This document shows, one piece after another, positions 1 to 6,554 of a stretch of DNA of 6,606 bases (its first letter is position 1; every line of letters begins with the position of its first letter). Source of the stretch: Candidatus Poribacteria bacterium (GTDB lineage: Bacteria; Poribacteria; WGA-4E; WGA-3G); NCBI GenBank assembly GCA_028818995.1, contig JAPPMR010000208.1:1-6606 (forward strand), in the 5' to 3' direction. Under the pieces are notes generated by a model. The model was not told the origin of the DNA. It saw only the letters and a list, made by a program, of their open reading frames with translations, and made no database searches. A program made the translations under genes and the position numbers.

Positions 1-399
1 CCCTATTTTACGGATGTCTATCCGGGTGACGGCGGACTCATCGTAATTCCCGGCTCACATAAGAGTGAGTTTAAGCGACCCGAGCAGCTGCTGATACTTG
101 ACGAAGAAGACGGTATTGATCCGCTTGACGACCCCGTTTTTGTCAATATTACACCGAAGGCAGGCGATATCGTGATTATTTCGGAATTACTCACGCACGG
201 TGTGCTCCGCTGGAAGCCAAAAGATCGGGATCGACGGTTCCTCGTCCTGCGATATTTCCCGCAATATTCGGGTAGGCATAGCTTTCCACAACCCATTCTG
301 GATCGGTTGTCTCCAGAGACGTTAGAATTGGTGGAATCTGCGGCGTATGGACATATCAAGGAGATCGTAAAGCAGGATGCGGTTACGCTGACAGTGTAA
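1..399 (+). CDS. Phytanoyl-CoA dioxygenase (PhyH) family protein, 3' part only
   Basis: The reading frame is open from base 1 to the TAA at 397-399, so about 132 C-terminal residues are present and the start lies outside the window. Seen: the segment GGLIVIPGSHKSEF, typical of the PhyH core strand before the second half of the jelly roll, then LLTHGVLRW with a histidine codon at 196-198. A DRDRRFLVLRY segment follows, with arginines at 232-237. Known for the family: Fe(II)/2-oxoglutarate oxygenases use an HxD...H triad plus a downstream arginine that binds 2-oxoglutarate. The distal His and Arg match the visible residues, 12-13 residues apart, and the HxD pair would be upstream. The exact substrate cannot be told, because bacterial members act on many small molecules. 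No membrane segment is visible. It ends 170 bases before the toxin-antitoxin-like genes and is probably an unrelated unit. Confidence 0.85.
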   Translation, partial: PYFTDVYPGDGGLIVIPGSHKSEFKRPEQLLILDEEDGIDPLDDPVFVNITPKAGDIVIISELLTHGVLRWKPKDRDRRFLVLRYFPQYSGRHSFPQPILDRLSPETLELVESAAYGHIKEIVKQDAVTLTV

Positions 400-475
400 G
401 AGAGTCAGCGCGCTTACAAAGTGCCAAGGAAAATTTGGATAAAGTTAAATTAAAATGATGTTTTCTTGTGAAGGA

Positions 476-484
476 TGTTATAAT
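476..484 (+). promoter_or_regulatory. Candidate extended -10 promoter for the UPF0175/DUF3368 unit
   Basis: TGTTATAAT at 476-484 is a perfect extended -10 element (TGn followed by TATAAT). No good -35 hexamer sits at the usual distance (456-461 reads TGATGT), which is compatible with an extended -10 promoter. Transcription would begin near 491, leaving a leader of about 80 bases before the ATG at 570. An imperfect inverted repeat at 511-529 (GTA-a-TCG, four A, CGA-ac-TAC) lies just downstream and could be an operator for autoregulation. That is inference from how such modules usually behave, and the repeat is weak. The gap 400-569 shows nothing else recognisable. Confidence 0.5.
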
Positions 485-569
485 GTTAATATAGTTATGG
501 GCAGTGTTTTGTAATCGAAAACGAACTACATTTTGGCAATACGCTTAATGCGATACAGAGGTAAGAATC

Positions 570-854
570 ATGCTTTCTATCACGTTGGATGTCCCAAGTG
601 AACTTTCAACCCCACTTTCTATTTCCGGCTATAATCAAGAAAAACTAACTGAGGAAGCAAAACGGTTGCTTGCGATCTCTCTCTTCGAGCGTAACATTCT
701 CTCTTTAGGGCAAGCTGCAAAATTGGCAGAACTACACTTATGGGATTTTATTCGGCTTCTGAGTCAGCAGGATATCCCGATTGCTGAATACGATGATGAG
801 GAAATCCAACAGGAATTGAAGACTGTCGAATGCTTAATACAACAAACAAAGTAA
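570..854 (+). CDS. UPF0175 family antitoxin-like protein
   Basis: A 94-residue protein with the UPF0175 pattern: the EEAKRLLAISLFE helix (about 28-40), a helix-turn-helix-like stretch LSLGQAAKLAELHLWDFIRLL (44-64), then DIPIAEYDDEEIQQEL (68-83). The length fits the family, which is small and usually has no other domain. The ATG at 570 is preceded by GAGGT at 558-562 with a seven-base gap, which supports this start. Family knowledge: UPF0175 proteins are encoded next to DUF3368 PIN-like proteins and are regarded as DNA-binding antitoxins of type II pairs. Context agrees, because the 3' end overlaps the next gene by 25 bases. Inferred role: neutralise the downstream PIN-like protein and repress their shared promoter. 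Confidence 0.85.
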   Translation: MLSITLDVPSELSTPLSISGYNQEKLTEEAKRLLAISLFERNILSLGQAAKLAELHLWDFIRLLSQQDIPIAEYDDEEIQQELKTVECLIQQTK

Positions 855-1357
855 CTGATCCAAACGGGTTGATAGTTGTCGCGGATGCCTCATTTGTAAT
901 TGGTATCTCTCTTTGCGAACAGTGGGATACTTTGAAAGTGCTTGTCGAAACGTTGATCGTTGCGGACGAAGTTTGGAAGGAAGTTGTTGAGCGAGGAGAA
1001 GGGAGACCGGGTGAAAAAGAATTGCGACAAGCGACTTTTGCCCAAAGGCAAACCGTTTCTAACACATCAGCAGTTACCATGCTAATGGCGACCCTTGATA
1101 AAGGAGAGGCTGAAACGCTTGTATTAGCAACGGAACTGAGGGTAATGAACGTGTTTGTTGATGACCTACGCGGGCGAAAAGTTGCTCAATCTTTAGGATT
1201 GCAAGCAGTCGGTGTAGCAGGTTTCCTTTTGTTTGCGAAAAAGAGGGGCAAAATTAGAGCGATTCGACCGTTATTATTACAACTCCAGCAAAAAGGCTTC
1301 CGACTCAGCAGTGGGTTGATTGACACGGTGCTTGAAGAGGCGAACGAAACACTTTGA
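830..1357 (+). CDS. DUF3368 PIN-like putative toxin (ribonuclease fold)
   Basis: A 175-residue protein matching DUF3368, a PIN-superfamily group. Seen in order: VVADASFVIG with the first acidic residue D19; ADEVWKEVV with E47/E51; DKGEAETLVLATEL with E93/E95; and VFVDDLRGRKVAQSLGL with D111/D112. Then comes the typical GVAGFLLFAKKRGKI segment and a C-terminal LLLQLQQKGFRLS helix. These acidic positions would form the metal site of a PIN nuclease, so the catalytic set looks intact. The ATG at 830 lies inside the antitoxin gene (25-base overlap) with only a weak upstream GAAG, which suggests translational coupling. The 18 residues before D19 are longer than typical, so a later start such as the TTG at 869 is possible. 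Inferred role: toxin of the pair with the UPF0175 protein; the RNA target is unknown. Confidence 0.83.
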   Translation: MLNTTNKVTDPNGLIVVADASFVIGISLCEQWDTLKVLVETLIVADEVWKEVVERGEGRPGEKELRQATFAQRQTVSNTSAVTMLMATLDKGEAETLVLATELRVMNVFVDDLRGRKVAQSLGLQAVGVAGFLLFAKKRGKIRAIRPLLLQLQQKGFRLSSGLIDTVLEEANETL

Positions 1358-1421
1358 AAACTCTTAAGAGCGGACAGATCGTAGGTTGAATGAATTCCAT
1401 CAAGAACCTAAAAAATGATAC

Positions 1422-1427
1422 AAGGGA
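1422..1427 (+). promoter_or_regulatory. Ribosome binding site choosing the DUF433 start
   Basis: AAGGGA lies eight bases before the ATG at 1436. The earlier in-frame ATG at 1415 has only an A-rich tract upstream and no Shine-Dalgarno-like sequence, so the ATG at 1436 is preferred. Confidence 0.6.
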
Positions 1428-1435
1428 AACGAGTT

Positions 1436-1651
1436 ATGAAGAAAGAACAAATTGTTTCCCAAGATCCGTGCGTGATGCACGGCACCTTAGTTTTTGCTGG
1501 CACTCGCGTGCCGGTTGAAAGCCTGATTCAACACCTTGTTGCTGGCGACTCGCTTGATATGTTCCTTGACGATTTCCCGACAGTCTCACGTGAGCAGGCA
1601 GTGGCTTATTTGCAAATGACTCTGGAGTTCGCGAATGCGCGTGTTGCTTGA
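1436..1651 (+). CDS. DUF433 family antitoxin-like protein
   Basis: A 71-residue protein covering a whole DUF433 domain. Seen: DPCVMHGTLVFAGTRVPV (10-27), where GTRVPV is the family hallmark, then LIQHLVAGDSLDMFLDDFP (30-48) and VSREQAVAYL (50-59). The last part resembles the winged-helix-like half of the domain. An in-frame ATG at 1415 would add seven residues but has no ribosome binding site. Family knowledge: DUF433 proteins are usually encoded directly upstream of DUF5615 PIN-like proteins and are considered antitoxins. Here the stop overlaps the next gene by 17 bases, the usual coupled layout. Because that partner is truncated, this protein is probably an orphan antitoxin. It could still bind DNA or cross-react with a related toxin elsewhere in the genome. 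No separate promoter is evident; it may be read through from 476-484. Confidence 0.85.
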   Translation: MKKEQIVSQDPCVMHGTLVFAGTRVPVESLIQHLVAGDSLDMFLDDFPTVSREQAVAYLQMTLEFANARVA

Positions 1652-1859
1652 TGAACATCTACCTCACAGACTGAGACAACTTTTCGCTATCTCAATTGAG
1701 GTTGTCACAGTTGGATATCAGGGGTGGAAGGATTTAAAAAATGGAGACCCTTGCGAAAAGCTTCGGCTCCCAATGCATCAAAACAAGTGGAAAATAAGGA
1801 TTATGAAAATTTATAAGCTTCCAGCACCCTACCAAGTGCTGGATAATCATTGCTTATAA
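1635..1859 (+). pseudogene. DUF5615 PIN-like toxin, C-terminally truncated
   Basis: The first 38 or so residues are clear DUF5615: MRVLLDEHLPHRLRQL, with the first acidic pair D6/E7, then EVVTVGYQGWKDLKNGD (22-38). Intact family members are about 110-120 residues. They continue with an alpha-helical stretch, a central LLTxD-type strand and an HQQN segment that complete the PIN active site. Here family sequence fades after residue 38 (base 1748). A weak resemblance in EKLRLPMHQNKWK might reach about 1800. The rest of the 74-residue frame runs into the opposite-strand metallopeptidase gene and matches nothing I know. The start is firm: ATG at 1635 with GGAG at 1624-1627, overlapping the DUF433 stop by 17 bases. 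Without the second half it should be inactive as a nuclease. Truncation by rearrangement is the likely cause, because the recognisable part ends within about 50 bases of the convergent block. Confidence 0.75.
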
Positions 1860-2868
1860 TAGGGACTATTTTGTTCCAAAGATCGTGAGCAAATGGATCA
1901 GCAAGGTTGAGATAGTATTTACCATTACCAAGGACTACATAAAATAAAGGTTTTTGCGTTTCGTTGTTCGTAGACTTCTCTTTTATTTCGTCCAGATGAT
2001 TCAGAATAAGGCAGTAAACCTGCAAAGTAGATTCAACGGAAAATTCACTACTTGATGGACTATAATCATAACTCTTAATTCTTATTTTGTTTGCGGTAAT
2101 TGAAAACTGTGTTCCTTCACTTATTGTTTCGTATTGCTGACGCGTATTTAGTCCCAAAACATATTTTACCAATTTGGGGCTCCTATATCTCTGTAAATTA
2201 TCAAAGTGAATTTCCCAACTTTCTTTCAATGATTCAGGGTAAAGTTCAAAACCAGTGGGAACCACGCGCCGAGCTTCCCAGAGATCTTTATTAATTATGT
2301 TAACATCTGTATCAATTGATTCTTGATACGTTTGGTATGTCCTCGGTTGAATTTCAGACAGTTTGTTCATAATGGTTAAGCATGATTGCTCGGTATCTTG
2401 AAGGAACTTATAAGTATATATCTGTGCAAAATATTCTTTCGATTCCTTGTCAGCTATATCGAAACATTCCCATATTCTGTCATCAGAATCTAAACCGCGA
2501 TGTGTTACAGCATGTGAAAGTTCATGCAACAGGACGATTCTCTGGAGACCTGCATAATCTACTCCCAACTTCAAAGCACACAATTGGATTAGAAGATCGT
2601 ACAGGATGACTTTGTTATTTCTACTTTGATATACACCGAGCAGGTCAATGATATGAATAGAAGGATCCGGTTGGCAGTCCCCCTCACCTTCGACTAACCA
2701 TTTCAAAGCATCAGGAGCATCCGAATAGGACGGAATGTAATTTTGCCGAACCAATTGCCCGATTAAACGACGAGGGGCAGATTTCTTGTTTATTTCGACA
2801 GAAGGTAGCTCGCCAGGGCGAAGTCCCATTAAGGATACAAGTTCATTTGTCAGTTCTGTTGTGTTCAT
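1801..2868 (-). CDS. Putative zincin-type metallopeptidase (HELSH), uncharacterised
   Basis: A 355-residue protein. Seen: IVLLHELSHAVTH, with the HExxH motif at H115-E116-H119, followed 26 residues later by KEYFAQ (E145), a plausible third zinc ligand. Upstream, LGVYQSRNNKVILYDLLI (77-94) gives the 'G-x-Y ... I-x-LY' strand-helix pattern that precedes HExxH in many small bacterial zincins. Residues 1-60 and the C-terminal 200 residues match no domain I recognise. No signal peptide or membrane helix is visible, so it is probably cytoplasmic. Start choice: the ATG at 2868 has AAGGA at 2876-2880 seven bases away. An upstream TTG at 2901 would add 11 residues and lacks such a site. It lies 49 bases after the Hsp70-domain gene on the same strand, so co-transcription is likely. 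Substrate unknown; processing of a chaperone-bound protein or of the neighbours is inference only. Confidence 0.7.
   Translation of the reverse strand: MNTTELTNELVSLMGLRPGELPSVEINKKSAPRRLIGQLVRQNYIPSYSDAPDALKWLVEGEGDCQPDPSIHIIDLLGVYQSRNNKVILYDLLIQLCALKLGVDYAGLQRIVLLHELSHAVTHRGLDSDDRIWECFDIADKESKEYFAQIYTYKFLQDTEQSCLTIMNKLSEIQPRTYQTYQESIDTDVNIINKDLWEARRVVPTGFELYPESLKESWEIHFDNLQRYRSPKLVKYVLGLNTRQQYETISEGTQFSITANKIRIKSYDYSPSSSEFSVESTLQVYCLILNHLDEIKEKSTNNETQKPLFYVVLGNGKYYLNLADPFAHDLWNKIVPIISNDYPALGRVLEAYKFS
1821..1842. other. Perfect 7-bp inverted repeat at the 3' end of the metallopeptidase gene
   Basis: CCAGCAC (1821-1827) and GTGCTGG (1836-1842) enclose an eight-base loop. The hairpin lies in the last codons of the minus-strand gene and also in the tail of the truncated DUF5615 frame, where the two strands converge. 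No run of T follows on either strand, so it is not a classical intrinsic terminator. It may slow or end convergent transcripts, or it may be chance within coding sequence. Confidence 0.3.
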
Positions 2869-2875
2869 GAGATTT

Positions 2876-2880
2876 TCCTT
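2876..2880 (-). promoter_or_regulatory. Ribosome binding site of the metallopeptidase gene
   Basis: AAGGA on the minus strand, seven bases before the ATG at 2868. It settles the start in favour of the ATG over the in-frame TTG at 2901. Confidence 0.65.
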
Positions 2881-2917
2881 AATTGCCCTCTTTTGAATCA
2901 ACGATGATTCATTGAGA

Positions 2918-4204
2918 TTATTGAGACAGTCTCGGGGATCCGCCGTAGTGATAATAGGTAGCCCCGAGTGCTACAACTTTATCTGGATCGCCTGCTTCAA
3001 GAATGCGAATATCTGGTCCAAAGAAAGTCTCTAGGCGTTTGCGAATGACGCGCAGTTTTGTCATACCACCGTTTAATAGGACTGCATCAATTGGGGGAAG
3101 ATCACCGAGTTTTACCTTTGCTTTATCCAATACATCTAGAATCGGATAGATAATGTTATCGTCATTGAAAGGAAGTGTGTCAATTTCATTAACCCAGTTC
3201 AGATTAAGATAATTGGCAAGTAAAGGTTCAATAATCCCTTCATATTCGCTCAGTGTTAGTTCGTATTGAAACACTTGATCTTCAAAGGGTGTTTGGAGCA
3301 CCTCTGTTTTAACACTGTCTGCATCTGGTTCTTCACCAAGAACTTTGGTTCTATTTTCATATTGAATACTTAAATCCTTTTTGGCCTCTTCTGCAAGTTC
3401 TTGGAATGTTCTTTCCAGCAAAGTCATCTGAGTTTCATCCAGATTGTTAAGGAGATTTGGTTGATAGGCTTTTAGAAAGTGATCGGCAAGCAGTTTGTCA
3501 AAGTTGTCTCCACCGATTTGGCCATAATACGCTAAGGAAAGGTCATCAATATCCAATTGCCGATTTTGCCCGTAAGAAATCTTATGAACGGATACATTAA
3601 GTGTGCTACGACCTAAGTCAAAAGCCAGGACTAATTTCGGGGTACTAAAGTCAATGAGTACCTCCGCGTTGGGTCTGTTAATAAATGCGTATAAAGCAGC
3701 ATGAGGTACATCCAGTAAAATGTTATCAGTGATTTTGAACCCTACAAGTTCGGCGGCTTCAAGAGTTGCTTCTCGTTGATCATGATTAAAGGAGGCCGGA
3801 ACAGTTATGACAACATCTTTAGGACGAAAACCCAATTGCGTTTCCGTTCCATCAGCAAGTGCTCTCAGAATAAATGCTGTAACATCAACAGGAGTATAAA
3901 CAGTCCTACCAAATTTAAATTGTTTCTTAGTTCCTATGTCACTCTGGATAGATTTCACTACGCGATCTGATCTGGACCGGGCGAGAGTTTTAGCATATTC
4001 TCCGACAATTGGTTCCACATCTTCCTCCTCAAAATAGACATAGGAAGGTAAAAATTCTGTAAGCCTCATTTGGCCAGGCCCTATCATCATTGGAAGTGAG
4101 ATTATTTGAGGATTAAAATTATCTTCTTCTCTTACTGGATTTATACCGCAACTTATCACAGAGTTGTTTAATCCTAAGTCAATACCGATATAAATCTTTT
4201 TCAT
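2918..4204 (-). CDS. Stand-alone Hsp70-like nucleotide-binding domain with degenerate ATPase motifs
   Basis: A 428-residue protein that is almost exactly an Hsp70/DnaK nucleotide-binding domain and stops just after it, with no substrate-binding domain. Seen: IGIDLGLNNS (6-15, phosphate 1), VVITVPASFNHDQR (131-144), DNILLDVPHAALYAF (160-174), FDLGRSTLNVS (195-205, phosphate 2), IGGDNFD (230-236), and LLNGGMTKLRVIRKRLE (376-392, adenosine site). Against E. coli DnaK, D9 (equivalent of D8) and K84 (equivalent of K70) are kept. The catalytic glutamate (E171) is V166, the phosphate-2 aspartate (D201) is N203, the GG of DLGGGT is RS, and the two phosphate-1 threonines are L12 and N13. ATP hydrolysis is therefore doubtful although nucleotide may still bind. 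The start is the ATG at 4204, giving a standard Hsp70 N-terminus. The ATG at 4216 and TTG at 4237 are alternatives, and none has a strong ribosome binding site. It could be a regulatory pseudo-ATPase partner or a decaying duplicate. Confidence 0.85.
   Translation of the reverse strand: MKKIYIGIDLGLNNSVISCGINPVREEDNFNPQIISLPMMIGPGQMRLTEFLPSYVYFEEEDVEPIVGEYAKTLARSRSDRVVKSIQSDIGTKKQFKFGRTVYTPVDVTAFILRALADGTETQLGFRPKDVVITVPASFNHDQREATLEAAELVGFKITDNILLDVPHAALYAFINRPNAEVLIDFSTPKLVLAFDLGRSTLNVSVHKISYGQNRQLDIDDLSLAYYGQIGGDNFDKLLADHFLKAYQPNLLNNLDETQMTLLERTFQELAEEAKKDLSIQYENRTKVLGEEPDADSVKTEVLQTPFEDQVFQYELTLSEYEGIIEPLLANYLNLNWVNEIDTLPFNDDNIIYPILDVLDKAKVKLGDLPPIDAVLLNGGMTKLRVIRKRLETFFGPDIRILEAGDPDKVVALGATYYHYGGSPRLSQ
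2945..3788 (-). repeat. Direct repeat copy A: Hsp70 NBD paralogy
   Basis: This 844-base block aligns without net gaps to 5712-6555. Both encode residues from NHDQR to YYHY of the nucleotide-binding domain (281 codons). I count about 204 of 281 identical residues by hand (about 73%), and long nucleotide stretches match, for example around 3145-3176 and 5909-5940. It reflects tandem duplication of an Hsp70 gene followed by divergence. Confidence 0.85.
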
Positions 4205-4258
4205 CGTTTGAACCATAACCTTAGACGGAAGTTCCAAATATCAGCTTATCATATCGGA

Positions 4259-4290
4259 GTAAGGGGCAAAACCTAAGTAGCTGCCCTTAC
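4259..4290. repeat. Imperfect inverted repeat between the two Hsp70-like genes
   Basis: GTAAGGGGCA (4259-4268) pairs with TGCCCTTAC (4282-4290) apart from one bulged base, with a 13-base loop. It lies in the 106-base gap between the large Hsp70-HEAT gene and the stand-alone domain gene. No T-run follows on the minus strand, so a classical terminator is unlikely. Alternatives are an mRNA processing or stability hairpin that sets different levels of the two proteins, or a small dispersed palindromic repeat. No convincing promoter for the downstream gene was found in this gap. Confidence 0.45.
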
Positions 4291-4310
4291 AAATGCGTTT
4301 GAGCGGCTGT

Positions 4311-6554
4311 TTAGTCGTCTTCTCTAATTTTAAGCAAACTCCGTTCTTCCTCTGCTGATAACTTTTCACCTTTTATCATTCTAATTGCTAAGTTTGCGCG
4401 TTGCTGTAACGGAGCAATCGTTCTAATCCTACCCAAATCTGATAGACTTGTTCCTATTTCAGAATTTTGAAAGGTCCCTAGCAGTTCTAAAACCTGTCCA
4501 GCTGTTTGGTCTGTAACACACTCGGTTAAATCACGAGAGCGTCGATCACAAATCTCGCCAAGAGCATAGACATTATTCTGCTTGGCTTGGTCGTGGGGTT
4601 CTCCCCAAAGTTTTGTTGAAAGTTGTGATATAACCGAATTTAATTCGGTTATTGGTAACGGGTTTTCCCTTTCCCTCCGTCCAATTTTCCCAAGTGCCCA
4701 ATTGACAGCGATTCGAACGCTATCATTTTGTGATTCAATCAAAGGTTGTAAATGCTTAACAACATTTATGCCTTGGCAACATTTCCCTATTGCATAGATA
4801 GCATTCTGTCGAACAGAAATAGGCATGTTTTCGTCAAGGAAGAGGAGGAGATGCCCTTCTGCACTTGGAAGTTTCGTTTTGCCAATCGTCACAATGGCTT
4901 GTGTAATCACAGAATTGACGTAAGCAGCTTCCTTCTTACTCACATCTGCGGGGTTACTCATCTCCATTGCGACATCGTAAATATCATGGAGGGAATTTCC
5001 ACTATTTTTCTGAGGTTTAGCGGCAAGCATCCCTAACAAAATTGTCATTCTCTGTTTTCCGAATCTCTCGTGATAAGATCTGACACTTTGGATCAACGGA
5101 GCGATAAAATCTTCCGCATTGTCAGCACCAACAATTTTTGTCTCCTGATTTGTGATCTGATCCATAATTGCTCGTTGCTGGAAATTATCATACTGACGGA
5201 GGTAATTTGAGAATTTGGCTTTCAGGGTCCGCAGTTCGTGTTTGACATTCAGTGTGGAAACTTCTCGATGAGGGACGCTGGGCGATTGCTTTTCTTCTTT
5301 TTCACCTGCAGCTGGTGCTGTTTCCTGCTGCGTGGAACCTACTGTTGCGGTAAATTTTTGATGCGGTTCTGTTTTTAACCATCCATCGACGTTCAAGATG
5401 CCTTTTTCGTCGACTTGCATCTTTATCATGACAGGTTCGTCCTTTAAGAGGGGCTTTCCAAATGGAACTTTCTGCACAAGAAGTTTGCGATTAGGCGGCT
5501 TTGTATCCCTCCGGCGGCCGCTATAGAAAGGAAGTTCTATATGATTAGCACCTGCCTTAGCTTCCAATTTATCATATAATGTCGGCGAAGATGGTAAAGT
5601 TGTTCCCGCTTCGACAAGTGGGATGACCTCACCGCCTGTAATCTCAAGCCCAATTGTATCGGGTAAAATGCGGGGTTTATTCTGGTAACGACTGGTTCCG
5701 GACGCTACATCATAGTGATAGTAAGCGGCCCCGAGTGAGACAGCTTTATCGGGGTCACCTGCTTCAAGAATTTGAATATCGGGTCCAAAGAAAACTTCCA
5801 AACGCTTCCTAATGACGCGAAGTTTTGTCATGCCGCCGTTTAATAGGACTGCATCGATTTGCGGAAGAACACCGAGTTTTTCCTTTGCCTTAGCTAATGC
5901 ATCAAGGATTGGATAAATAATGTTATCGTCATTGAAAGGGAGTGTGTCAATTTCGTTAACCGAGTTCAAGTCAAGATGATTCGCAAGTAAGGGGTCTATA
6001 ATCCCTTCATAGTCGTTCAATGTTAACTCGTATTGAAAGACTCGATCTTCAAAAGGCGTTTGAAGGACTTCTGTTTTAACAGTAGCAGGATCTGGTTCGG
6101 CACCAAGGGCAGCAATTCTTGTTTGGAATTTGGTACCCAAATCTGTTTTGGCTTCTTCTGCGTATTCTTGGAATGCTTTTTCCACCAGATCTATCTGGAT
6201 TTCATTAAGACTGTTAGGGAGCCTGTCAGAATAAGTTTGTAGAAAGTGATCAGCAAGCAATTTATCAAAATCATCTCCACCGATTTGACTGTAACGGGCT
6301 GTAGAAACATTATGTATATCAAGATCCTGACTCTGCCCCTCAGAAACCTTATGTAAAGATACATCAAGAGTGCCGCCACCTAGATCAAAAACCATGACTA
6401 ATTTGGGACTCGTAAAGTTAATGAGAGTCGTTGCATTTGGGCTGTTGGTAAAGGCATATAGAGCAGCGTGAGGTTCATCAAGCAAAATGTCATCAGTGAT
6501 TTGAAACCCCGCAAGTTTGGCTGCCTCAAGAGTTGCTGCCCGTTGATCATGATT
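4311..6554 (-). CDS. Hsp70 (NBD and substrate-binding domain) fused to HEAT-like repeats, 5'-truncated
   Basis: Family-like sequence is open from 6554 to the TAA at 4311-4313. The frame is closed by TAG at 6570-6572 and begins mid-domain at NHDQR, so about the first 140 Hsp70 residues are missing. No credible start exists: the TTG at 6485 is only the leucine of ILLDEP. Numbering from that TTG: catalytic Glu E4, intact phosphate-2 DLGGGTLD (34-41), IGGDDFD (68-74), adenosine motif LLNGGMTKLRVIRKRLE (214-230) and end of the NBD near 258. A substrate-binding beta domain follows (about 270-383; LPDTIGLEITGG, PLVEAGTTLPSS, DEKGILNVDGW). A Gln/Glu/Lys/Pro-rich linker (385-410) leads to an alpha-helical region with HEAT-like units (SVRQNAIYAIGKC 557-569, SVRIAVNWALGKIG 589-602, KQNNVYALGEIC 635-646). 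HEAT repeats replace the usual SBD-alpha lid. The full protein would have been a chaperone ATPase with a protein-binding scaffold; this copy is probably a 5'-truncated pseudogene unless another start is supplied. Confidence 0.8.
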   Translation of the reverse strand, partial: NHDQRAATLEAAKLAGFQITDDILLDEPHAALYAFTNSPNATTLINFTSPKLVMVFDLGGGTLDVSLHKVSEGQSQDLDIHNVSTARYSQIGGDDFDKLLADHFLQTYSDRLPNSLNEIQIDLVEKAFQEYAEEAKTDLGTKFQTRIAALGAEPDPATVKTEVLQTPFEDRVFQYELTLNDYEGIIDPLLANHLDLNSVNEIDTLPFNDDNIIYPILDALAKAKEKLGVLPQIDAVLLNGGMTKLRVIRKRLEVFFGPDIQILEAGDPDKAVSLGAAYYHYDVASGTSRYQNKPRILPDTIGLEITGGEVIPLVEAGTTLPSSPTLYDKLEAKAGANHIELPFYSGRRRDTKPPNRKLLVQKVPFGKPLLKDEPVMIKMQVDEKGILNVDGWLKTEPHQKFTATVGSTQQETAPAAGEKEEKQSPSVPHREVSTLNVKHELRTLKAKFSNYLRQYDNFQQRAIMDQITNQETKIVGADNAEDFIAPLIQSVRSYHERFGKQRMTILLGMLAAKPQKNSGNSLHDIYDVAMEMSNPADVSKKEAAYVNSVITQAIVTIGKTKLPSAEGHLLLFLDENMPISVRQNAIYAIGKCCQGINVVKHLQPLIESQNDSVRIAVNWALGKIGRRERENPLPITELNSVISQLSTKLWGEPHDQAKQNNVYALGEICDRRSRDLTECVTDQTAGQVLELLGTFQNSEIGTSLSDLGRIRTIAPLQQRANLAIRMIKGEKLSAEEERSLLKIREDD

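Noticed and set aside
18..359. Minus-strand open frame of 113 codons across the PhyH gene
   Set aside because: It lies wholly antisense to clear PhyH coding sequence, and its serine/proline-rich product matches no family.
748..1080. Minus-strand open frame of 110 codons
   Set aside because: Antisense shadow of the UPF0175 and DUF3368 genes, whose family motifs are unambiguous.
1361..1370. Perfect 10-base palindrome CTCTTAAGAG just after the DUF3368 stop
   Set aside because: It has no loop and no T-run, so it is not a terminator; a 10-base palindrome can occur by chance in a window this size.
1382..1410. TAGGTT/AACCTA inverted repeat before the DUF433 gene, considered as a terminator
   Set aside because: The stem is only six base pairs with a 17-base loop and is followed by A rather than T on the plus strand.
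2869..2917. Remnant of an Hsp70 substrate-binding domain after the lone NBD gene
   Set aside because: No frame in this 49-base gap resembles the sequence that follows YYHY in the longer paralogue beyond a few bases.
4205..4258. Possible promoter for the stand-alone Hsp70-domain gene (GATAAG or GATATT as -10 on the minus strand)
   Set aside because: No -35 element at proper spacing pairs with either; read-through from upstream is equally likely.
4582..5036. Two overlapping plus-strand frames opposite the HEAT region
   Set aside because: They oppose well-supported coding sequence, have low-complexity products and lack ribosome binding sites of note.
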